Position numbers and translations under genes: made by a program
Assembly (NCBI GenBank): GCA_021810625.1
Contig: JAJZIJ010000022.1
Coordinates: 1 to 39,726, forward strand
Direction: 5' to 3'
Length of the DNA: 39,726 bases
Source of the DNA: Acidobacteriota bacterium
Lineage (GTDB): Bacteria; Acidobacteriota; Terriglobia; Terriglobales; Acidobacteriaceae
Notes under the pieces: generated by a model
The model's database searches: none
What the model saw: the letters and a program-made list of their open reading frames with translations, nothing else
What the model was told of the DNA's origin: nothing
Shown here: positions 1 to 6,479 of the stretch, piece after piece
How positions within the stretch are numbered: the first letter of the stretch is position 1
How the letters are laid out: the number at the start of each line of letters is the position of its first letter

Positions 1-79
1 CATCCAGATTCTCCTTTTCGTGTGCTTGGCGGCTCACGTTCTGGAGTTTCTTGGATGGACTCCCGCAAATGTCAAACTG

Positions 80-313
80 CTACTGCCTCCCCGGCAGAGC
101 CGGGGGAACTCCCGATTGGATTAGGGATGCAGGTGAACATGTACTCGGCACTGTGTTGCTCCCGCCCATCCATGTCCATTTTCCTTGGGCTGCACCACCG
201 AAAAATCCCCCGCCACAGGCGGTGAGGAGCAGCGGAACCGAGAAAGCGAAGATCGCAGACAGGCCCAACAGCACGGCAGGAACTTTCCTGACAGAAAGAT
301 GGGACGCGAACAT
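80..313 (-). pseudogene. Truncated lipoprotein-like ORF, possible kelch-protein remnant
   Basis: A 77-residue minus-strand ORF. The chosen ATG has an AGAGG ribosome site six bases upstream; an in-frame ATG 14 codons earlier has none. Residues 11-30 are hydrophobic and are followed by a lipobox L30-T-A-C33, so this reads as a type II signal peptide with acylation at Cys33. The mature part is only about 45 residues and contains WTWMGGSNTV, which resembles the start of the kelch/galactose-oxidase-like secreted proteins common in acidobacteria (their repeats carry W-x-W-M-x-G-S). The frame stops after PALPGRQ, and no other frame restores a kelch repeat in the 80 bases left in the window. Lipoprotein export is well supported. 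The kelch link and the view that the gene is broken are inference; it could be an intact small lipoprotein. Confidence 0.4.
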
Positions 314-443
314 GGAATTACCTCTTGCAATTCGGGGGAACAGACTCATTGTCAAGGTGTGTTGTTCGAGAAGTCAAGAACAATGCGATCCGTCGGACGT
401 ATACGCATTGGCTGCGCGACTCGCTGATTTAGCGGATGCTACA

Positions 444-518
444 TGGTAGCGCTAACGGGAATCGAACCCGTGTTTTAAGATTGAGAATCTCACGTCCTAA
501 CCCCTAGACGATAGCGCC
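444..518 (-). tRNA. tRNA-Glu (anticodon CTC)
   Basis: On the minus strand a full cloverleaf can be folded. The acceptor stem is GGCGCTA/TAGCGCT with a closing G-T wobble. The D arm is GTC-TAGGGGTTAG-GAC, the anticodon stem TGAGA/TCTTA with loop TTCTCAA, and the T arm ACGGG-TTCGATT-CCCGT. The variable region is four bases. The discriminator A is followed by an encoded CCA. The anticodon CTC (complement at 483-485) reads GAG codons, so the charge is glutamate, and the D-arm sequence is the usual bacterial tRNA-Glu type. The gene is 75 bases including CCA. Confidence 0.95.
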
Positions 519-533
519 ACGGCGACTCTTTCC

Positions 534-562
534 AATATACGGAACCTTGCGCCTTTGGACAA
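534..562 (-). promoter_or_regulatory. Sigma70-type promoter of the tRNA-Glu gene
   Basis: Reading the minus strand, TTGTCC (557-562, four of six matches to the -35 consensus) is followed after exactly 17 bases by TATATT (534-539, five of six matches to the -10 consensus). Transcription would start near position 527, about nine bases before the mature 5' end of the tRNA at 518. The match is by eye. Confidence 0.6.
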
Positions 563-644
563 TACTCCCGCTGCGGAAATCGCGCTCGCTGTCTCTCCCT
601 ACCACGACAGCCGAGCGTTGCTCCGTTTAGTATTTGAGTCAGCC

Positions 645-1934
645 ATGCTGACCGACGAGCCGACTTCCTCCGCCCCACCTTTCCGAAGCCGTGTGCGTTG
701 GGCGATCTGCGCCATGCTCTTCTTCGCCACGTCGAAAAACTATCTGGATCGGCAGGTGCTCGGCATTCTGGCCGACACGCTGCAACAGCAATTCCACTGG
801 ACAGAAGCCCAGTATGGCTACATTATTGGCAGCTTTCAACTGGCGTATGCCGTCGGGTTGACCTTCGCTGGGCCGCTGATTGACCGCATCGGAACGCGCA
901 TTGGGTACGCCGTGATGGTTGCGGTTTGGAGTCTGGCCTCCGCAGCCCACGCGCTGGCGCATTCGATCCTGGGCTTTGGTATTGCGCGGTTCTTTCTCGG
1001 TCTGGGCGAGGCGGGAAACTTTCCTGCGGCCATCAAAACCACAGCGGAATGGTTTCCACAATCGGAGCGCTCCTTTGCCACGGGAATCTTCAATGCTGGC
1101 GCGAACGTAGGAGCGATTCTGGCTCCGCTATGCGTGCCCTGGATCGCGCTGCGTTACGGCTGGCGCGCGGCGTTTCTGTTTGTTGGCGGATTGGGGATGA
1201 TCTGGCTGGTCTGGTGGCTGGCCTACTATCAGCCGCCAGAGAAGCATCCCGACGTGTCTCCAGCGGAGTTTGCCTATATTCGCGCCGGACAGTCGGAGGC
1301 CGTGGAGTCCGAGCGGCTGGACTGGCGCGCGCTGCTGCGCCACCGCCAAAGCTGGGCTTTTATGCTGGCCAAAACACTCACCGATCCCATCTGGTGGTTC
1401 TATCTGTACTGGCTGCCCAAGTTTCTGGATCAAACCTACCATTTGGGTCTCCGCCACTTGGGATTGCCCTTGATCGTGATTTATGTCCTCTCCGACATAG
1501 GCAGCGTGGGCGGCGGCTGGCTGCCCAAGTGGTTTCTGCGGCGCGGCGCAAGCATGGTGCAGGCGCGCAAGGCCACGTTGTTGCTCTGCGCTCTGGGCGC
1601 GCTCCCGGTGCTGCTCATCAGCCACACGCATCATCTATGGATGGCGGTTGGCATTTTGGGCGTGGTCACGGCGGCGCATCAGGGATGGTCGGCAAATTTA
1701 TTTACGACAGCTTCAGATATGTTTCCGCGTGGTACGGTGGGCACCATCGTCAGCATGGGAACGTTATGCGCCTCGTTGAGCGCCATCTTCTTCTCCATTC
1801 TGGTCGGATGGGTGCTCCAATGGACGCATCAATATACGCCGTTGTTTATGATCGCGGCCTTTGCCTATTTGTCAGCTATGCTGGTAATGCAGTGGCTTGC
1901 GCCGCAGCAACTGCATGTTGTCAAAACATCCTGA
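645..1934 (+). CDS. MFS transporter, ACS family, hexuronate transporter-like
   Basis: A 429-residue inner-membrane protein with about 12 hydrophobic segments and the features of the anion:cation symporter branch of the major facilitator superfamily (ExuT/GudP-like). The N-terminal part has NYLDRQVLGIL in TM1, a loop-2/3 signature GPLIDRIGTRIG, and RFFLGLGEAGNFPAAIK in TM4. The family imports hexuronates, glucarate or galactonate with protons. The ATG at 645 is preferred over an in-frame TTG at 555 because the family usually starts shortly before the first helix; the ribosome site is weak (TTGAG). It heads a run with KDG kinase and KDPG aldolase, which supports uptake of a uronic or aldonic acid. 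A paralogue lies at 15710-17053. The exact substrate cannot be read from sequence. Confidence 0.85.
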   Translation: MLTDEPTSSAPPFRSRVRWAICAMLFFATSKNYLDRQVLGILADTLQQQFHWTEAQYGYIIGSFQLAYAVGLTFAGPLIDRIGTRIGYAVMVAVWSLASAAHALAHSILGFGIARFFLGLGEAGNFPAAIKTTAEWFPQSERSFATGIFNAGANVGAILAPLCVPWIALRYGWRAAFLFVGGLGMIWLVWWLAYYQPPEKHPDVSPAEFAYIRAGQSEAVESERLDWRALLRHRQSWAFMLAKTLTDPIWWFYLYWLPKFLDQTYHLGLRHLGLPLIVIYVLSDIGSVGGGWLPKWFLRRGASMVQARKATLLLCALGALPVLLISHTHHLWMAVGILGVVTAAHQGWSANLFTTASDMFPRGTVGTIVSMGTLCASLSAIFFSILVGWVLQWTHQYTPLFMIAAFAYLSAMLVMQWLAPQQLHVVKTS

Positions 1935-1973
1935 CGCAATAAAACTATGAATAGAGAAAGAGGGAACGAAGCA

Positions 1974-3083
1974 ATGATCCAACAGAAGGAATTGGCGCTC
2001 CGCCCCAAAGAGGAGTGCCGTTGGGATTTGGTCAGCCTGGGCGAGGTGATGTTGCGTCTGGATCCCGGCGAGGAGCGCGTTGCCACAGCGCGCAACTTCC
2101 GCGTCTGGGAAGGTGGCGGCGAATATAACGTTGCGCGTGGTCTGCGGCGCTGCTTCGGCATGAAGACCGCCGTTGTGACGGCTCTGGCGGACAATCCCGT
2201 AGGCCGTTTGGTGGAAGACCTGATGCTTCAAGGCGGCGTCGATCTTTCCCATCTGATCTGGGTTCCCTATGACGGCGTGGGTCGCGCGTCGCGAAATGGA
2301 TTGAACTTTACCGAGCGCGGATTTGGCGCGCGCGCGGCGCTGGGCTGCTCCGACCGTGGCCATACCGCTATCGCGCAGATGAAGCCGGGCCAGATCGATT
2401 GGGACAACATTTTCGGCAAGGAAGGCGCGCGCTGGTTGCATACCGGCGGCATCTTCTGCGCACTCTCCGAGACCACACCGGAGGTGGCGCGTGAGGCCAT
2501 GCAATCGGCCCGCAAGCATGGCGTCATTATTTCTTATGACCTGAACTATCGTGACTCCCTGTGGAAGGCGATTGGCGGACAGAAACGCGCCACAGAGGTA
2601 AATCGCGAACTGGCGCAGTATGTTGATGTAATGCTCGGCAATGAAGAGGATTTTACCGCCGCGCTTGGATTCAAAGTGGAGGGCGTGGATGAAAATCTCT
2701 CGCATCTCAGCACGGATAGCTTTCGCAAAATGATTGAGCAGGCCGTCGCCGCCTATCCAAACTTCAAAGTAGTTGCGACTACGCTGCGCAATGCAAAATC
2801 GGCCACTATCAATGACTGGGGCGCAATCTGTTACTCCAGCGGCGAATTTTACGAGGCGCGCCCCATGCCTGATCTGGAAATCTTTGATCGCGTCGGCGGT
2901 GGCGATTCTTTTGCATCGGGGCTGATCTATGGCTTTCTTACGGGTCGCGGGCCACAGTACGCCGTCGATTGCGGCTGCGCCCACGGAGCGCTGGCCATGA
3001 CCACTCCTGGAGATACCACGATGGCCACGCTGAGTGAAGTTGAGCGCCTGATGAAAGGCTCCTCCGCGCGCGTGGTGCGGTAA
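1974..3083 (+). CDS. kdgK: 2-keto-3-deoxygluconate kinase, PfkB family
   Basis: A 369-residue cytoplasmic sugar kinase of the PfkB/ribokinase family. It would phosphorylate 2-keto-3-deoxygluconate with ATP to give KDPG. Near the N-terminus is the family's substrate-binding part (LGEVMLRLDPG, then GGGEYNVARGLRR). The C-terminal PfkB signature reads DRVGGGDSFASGLIYG, with Asp311 as the expected catalytic base; the usual DTxGAGD is changed to DRVGGGD, as in many KDG kinases. The ATG at 1974 is chosen because GAGGG lies upstream of it, while the in-frame ATG at 1947 has no ribosome site. The gene starts 39 bases after the transporter and ends 32 bases before the KDPG aldolase, an operon-like layout that supports KDG rather than fructose as the substrate. 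Confidence 0.88.
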   Translation: MIQQKELALRPKEECRWDLVSLGEVMLRLDPGEERVATARNFRVWEGGGEYNVARGLRRCFGMKTAVVTALADNPVGRLVEDLMLQGGVDLSHLIWVPYDGVGRASRNGLNFTERGFGARAALGCSDRGHTAIAQMKPGQIDWDNIFGKEGARWLHTGGIFCALSETTPEVAREAMQSARKHGVIISYDLNYRDSLWKAIGGQKRATEVNRELAQYVDVMLGNEEDFTAALGFKVEGVDENLSHLSTDSFRKMIEQAVAAYPNFKVVATTLRNAKSATINDWGAICYSSGEFYEARPMPDLEIFDRVGGGDSFASGLIYGFLTGRGPQYAVDCGCAHGALAMTTPGDTTMATLSEVERLMKGSSARVVR

Positions 3084-3115
3084 AAATGATTCAATAGAAA
3101 AAGGAATATCCAACG

Positions 3116-3766
3116 ATGAAAAAAGCTGAAGTTCTCTCGCGTATCCATCAGATTGGTATTGTGCCGGTGTTGCGGGCCTCCTCCACCAAGGAAGCGCTGG
3201 CGATTGCCAAGGCCATTGAAGCCGGGGGCGTGCCGATTCTCGAAGTCACGATGACCGTGCCGGGCGCGATTCGTGTTATCGAGCAACTGGTGGAGCATGG
3301 CGGCGACCGCCTGTTGGTGGGCGCTGGCACGGTGCTGGATGCCGAGACGGCTCGCGCCTGCATTCTGGCCGGAGCGCAGTTTGTGGTCAGTCCCGCGCTT
3401 GACCTTCGCACCATTGAGCTATGCCGCAAATATGGTGTTCCCATCCTGCCCGGCGCGTTGACGCCAACAGAAATTGTGACTGCATGGCAGGCGGGCGCGG
3501 ATGCCGTGAAGGTTTTTCCATGCAGCGCTGTGGGCGGAGCCAAGTACTTGAAGGCCGTGAAAGCTCCTTTGCCGCAGATTGATCTGATTCCCACGGGCGG
3601 AGTTTCGCTGGCTACGGCAGAGGAGTTCCTCGAATCCGGAGCCTTTGCTTTGGGCGTTGGCGGAGATTTGGTGGATAACAAGGCCATCGCCAACGGCCAT
3701 CCAGAGATCATCACGGAGAACGCGCGCAAATATCTCGCCATTACGCAGAAGGCGCGGGCGCGATAA
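3116..3766 (+). CDS. eda: KDPG/KHG aldolase
   Basis: A 216-residue class I aldolase that splits 2-keto-3-deoxy-6-phosphogluconate into pyruvate and glyceraldehyde-3-phosphate. It has the usual length of the family and its motifs: GIVPVLR (residues 14-20), the catalytic Glu43 in LEVT, VGAGTV (68-73), Lys132 in DAVKVFP as the Schiff-base lysine, and the phosphate-binding IPTGGV. An AAGGA ribosome site lies 11 bases before the ATG. It sits directly after kdgK, so the two give the last two steps of uronate/aldonate breakdown. The same enzyme would serve the Entner-Doudoroff pathway, but no edd gene is nearby. Confidence 0.93.
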   Translation: MKKAEVLSRIHQIGIVPVLRASSTKEALAIAKAIEAGGVPILEVTMTVPGAIRVIEQLVEHGGDRLLVGAGTVLDAETARACILAGAQFVVSPALDLRTIELCRKYGVPILPGALTPTEIVTAWQAGADAVKVFPCSAVGGAKYLKAVKAPLPQIDLIPTGGVSLATAEEFLESGAFALGVGGDLVDNKAIANGHPEIITENARKYLAITQKARAR

Positions 3767-3773
3767 CCAAAAG

Positions 3774-3805
3774 CCTAGGGTGTCTCTGATTCGAGATGCC
3801 CTGGG
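3774..3805 (+). terminator. Intercistronic hairpin between eda and alpha-galactosidase
   Basis: Arms 3774-3786 (CCTAGGGTGTCTC) and 3793-3805 (GAGATGCCCTGGG) can pair over all 13 positions as RNA, three of them G-U, around a six-base loop. Only TCTTC follows, so it may be a weak terminator, an mRNA-stabilising or a processing structure that separates expression of the metabolic genes from the secreted hydrolase. Confidence 0.5.
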
Positions 3806-3875
3806 TCTTCATACTATGCGGACGAACAATATCACGAAAAATTTATACTCTGAGACGCAAAGAAGGGGAAGTTAC

Positions 3876-6386
3876 ATGGGAAGCAGCAGAATAAGTGGAG
3901 TGCGTACTAACACCTATGCGCGTATGGTTCTTGGGGTTCTTGCAAGCATTTTCTGTCATCTCACCATTCTGGCTGCGCAAAACAAAGGGAATGCGCTACA
4001 AGTGACGGTTGATCCCACGAATGGGAGTTACACAGTCGGAGTGTCTGGCTCCGCGTCTCCCGTACTGAAATCTGGCGTTGCCGTGCAGTTGGAAAATCGC
4101 TGGTTGAAATCTGCGGATTACCCGAAACATGAGGTAGTCCATGCAAAGGTATCGGATGATTTGGGAACAGCAGCGCAATGGACGGTGACCTTTTCCGGCC
4201 TGTCTGGCGAGCCAGACCTTATCTACATCTTGCGCGCATACCCAGATCAACCCTTCGCGGACATACAGGTGTTTGTTAAGAATTCAACGACGAAACCCAT
4301 ACAGGTTGAAGATATTCGTTCTGTTGATGAATCGGGTAACTCTGTTCTCGATTTAGGTGGGCCAGCCCTTGAAGATCGCGTCCTTTCCGATAGTTTCAGT
4401 GAGGATCAGCCCCCTCTAAAGATTCACGATCTGGCAGAAGCGGAAAACCAAATGCAGCGCGGGTTTGGCAGCCAGCTTATCTACAATCGACAGAGTCACC
4501 GGAGTATCTTTCTTGGAGCGCTAACATCTGATCGTTTTCTGACGATTCTGCGGATTCATCTTGCCGGGGATGCCAAGCAACCCCATATCGCCTCGTATGA
4601 GGTGGATGCCACGGGCACCACGGAGATCACAAAAGAAGGATCGCTTCTGGATTCTCCCCCCGAAGACAAAATGCCGTTGAAGCTGCAAGTTGATCCTGGG
4701 GCAGAGTTGCCATCGGAGAGATTGCTCCTTGGCGTGAATACGGAGTACCACCGACAGCTAGAGACCTATGGCTCGATTATCCGAAAACTCCATCATGCGC
4801 GGGTAACGACGCCCACGCCTATGGGTTGGTGGAGCTGGGCTGCTTATTACAATGGATTGAATGAAGGAACAGCCATGACGAATGCCCAATGGCTCACGCA
4901 GCATTTGAAGCCGCTTGGCTATAACTTCTTTTTCATCGACGATGGATACATGTATGCCAGAGGAGAATATGCCACGCCGGATGCCACGCTCTTTCCGCAT
5001 GGCATGGATAGTTTGGAAAGAAAGGCAAGTGGCCTGGGACTTATCACCGGGGTATGGACGGCACCGTTTGAAGTTTCCGAGCGTTCCTGGGTATATCAAA
5101 ATCACCGCGACTGGCTGGTTCACAACGCCAAAGGCGATCCCATCCACCTGGGCTGGGTGAGTGATGACAAGGATGACCGTCTGTTCGCTCTGGATACTAC
5201 AAATCCAGGCGCCCAGGACTACCTGAGAAAGACCTACTCCGAGATGGTAAACGTCTGGGGACTTCGCTATATCAAGATGGATTTTATGGATGATAGCTCG
5301 GTCGAAGGCAAGTTTTATCGACCGAATACAACCGCGATGGAAGCGCAGCGGATCGGATTTAGCATCATCCGCCAGACCGTTGGGAATGATGTTCTGCTGG
5401 ACAAGGATGGGGGCATGATGCTGAACCCCGTTGGCTATTTTGATCTAGGACGTATCTCGCAGGATACGGGACACGCATTTGAATCCAGCACCAAGGTCGC
5501 AGCGCCGGGAATTGCCGCGCGATATTACATGAATCGCAATTTCTATGTGTCAGACCCAGATGCTTTCTCCGTATCTACCCAGACACTAAAAGATCAATTG
5601 GCCTGGCATGGCGGCCATCGCCCACTTACATTGGATGAGGCCAAGGTTTCCCTGGCGCTTGCTGCCGTCGCAGGCGGCATGTATGAGATCGGCGACGATT
5701 TGCCCACTTTGGGGTCGGAGCCGGAACGGCTGGCGTTGATCCAGAACAAAGATATGATCAACATGGTGCGCCTGGGTCGGGCGGCCACTCCCGTGGATTT
5801 GATGACATACCTTCCCGAAGATGAGCAGCCAAGCATTTTCTTTCTTAAGGAAGATGGAAGGCAGAGTGTTCTTACCATTTTCAATTGGACGGAGCATGCA
5901 AGAACCCATGCGATCAAACTTGCCGATTTTGGACTCACGGGAAAAGGGCCATACACGGTCTTTGACATTTTGGATAAGAAGAAAATCCACATTTCGGCAT
6001 CAAATTCTATGGTTATAAGTCAACCGCTCCACTCGGTTCGCGTGCTGAAGATTGTCAATACCGGAATCGCAGCAAAAGCCCCAGTTATTCAAGCGCAACA
6101 TCCATCCACCGCAAAGACGGGAGAGACCGTGGAGTTCTCTGCCAACCTTGCCACCTCGGAAACAGCGGTTGTTTCGTATCGCTGGGATTTTGGGGATGGT
6201 GTAATTCTGGAGGGCGCGAAAGTCAGCCACGCATATACATACGCGAACACCTACCATGTAAAACTCACTGCGCTTGGCCTGGACGGACTGACGGGGAAGG
6301 ATGATTTCCGCATTCCTGTAACGGGAACGATTCGCACGAAGTTCCTCCCTGTAGCAGAGCAGCGGCGATACACAGGAAGCGAATAG
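3876..6386 (+). CDS. Secreted clan-D alpha-galactosidase (GH36/GH27-like) with PKD domain
   Basis: An 836-residue exported glycoside hydrolase. The ATG at 3876 has AGAAGGGGAAG just before it. A signal peptide spans about residues 1-35 (basic start, hydrophobic core, cut near ILAAQ). Residues ~40-320 form a beta-sandwich-like N-terminal domain. The TIM barrel starts at PMGWWSW and carries NFFFIDDGYMY and GVWTAPFE. Asp469 in YIKMDFMDD is the expected nucleophile, and Asp530 in GRISQDTGH fits the R-x-S-x-D acid/base of clan GH-D. A PKD fold (YRWDFGDG; SHAYTYANTYHVKLTA) lies at about 735-815. The family retains anomeric configuration and usually removes alpha-galactose; galactose as substrate is inferred. 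Its paralogue at 18830-21352 shares the same architecture. It follows kdgK-eda, and a hairpin terminator lies downstream. Confidence 0.82.
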   Translation: MGSSRISGVRTNTYARMVLGVLASIFCHLTILAAQNKGNALQVTVDPTNGSYTVGVSGSASPVLKSGVAVQLENRWLKSADYPKHEVVHAKVSDDLGTAAQWTVTFSGLSGEPDLIYILRAYPDQPFADIQVFVKNSTTKPIQVEDIRSVDESGNSVLDLGGPALEDRVLSDSFSEDQPPLKIHDLAEAENQMQRGFGSQLIYNRQSHRSIFLGALTSDRFLTILRIHLAGDAKQPHIASYEVDATGTTEITKEGSLLDSPPEDKMPLKLQVDPGAELPSERLLLGVNTEYHRQLETYGSIIRKLHHARVTTPTPMGWWSWAAYYNGLNEGTAMTNAQWLTQHLKPLGYNFFFIDDGYMYARGEYATPDATLFPHGMDSLERKASGLGLITGVWTAPFEVSERSWVYQNHRDWLVHNAKGDPIHLGWVSDDKDDRLFALDTTNPGAQDYLRKTYSEMVNVWGLRYIKMDFMDDSSVEGKFYRPNTTAMEAQRIGFSIIRQTVGNDVLLDKDGGMMLNPVGYFDLGRISQDTGHAFESSTKVAAPGIAARYYMNRNFYVSDPDAFSVSTQTLKDQLAWHGGHRPLTLDEAKVSLALAAVAGGMYEIGDDLPTLGSEPERLALIQNKDMINMVRLGRAATPVDLMTYLPEDEQPSIFFLKEDGRQSVLTIFNWTEHARTHAIKLADFGLTGKGPYTVFDILDKKKIHISASNSMVISQPLHSVRVLKIVNTGIAAKAPVIQAQHPSTAKTGETVEFSANLATSETAVVSYRWDFGDGVILEGAKVSHAYTYANTYHVKLTALGLDGLTGKDDFRIPVTGTIRTKFLPVAEQRRYTGSE

Positions 6387-6430
6387 AACAAGGATGACGG
6401 TGTAAAGATCGTGCTTTGCCCAACAAAAAT

Positions 6431-6461
6431 TTCAGGCCCAGCAGCTATTGCCGGGCCTGAA
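6431..6461. terminator. Bidirectional hairpin terminator
   Basis: A nine-base-pair perfect stem TTCAGGCCC/GGGCCTGAA around a 13-base loop, placed between the convergent alpha-galactosidase (+) and TonB-dependent receptor (-) stops. It has A's on the left side (CAAAAA), which become T's for minus-strand transcription, so it suits the receptor gene best. Confidence 0.7.
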
Positions 6462-6479
6462 TTGTAAGTAGGTCTTTTG

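Noticed and set aside
22-100. Plus-strand GGSRSGVSWMDS stretch that recalls kelch repeats
   Set aside because: It is on the strand opposite the lipoprotein ORF, and the match is too short to argue for an inversion.
51-449. Plus-strand frame of 132 codons before the tRNA
   Set aside because: No ribosome site, runs into the tRNA, and overlaps the minus-strand ORF with a good lipoprotein signal.
926-1942. Long plus-strand frame inside the first MFS gene
   Set aside because: Its product is Arg/Gly/His-rich with no domain, in contrast to the clear membrane protein in the other frame.
1872-3113. Long open frame of 413 codons on the minus strand opposite kdgK
   Set aside because: It is antisense to a clear PfkB kinase, has no recognisable domain, and reflects the high GC third-position bias of the real gene.
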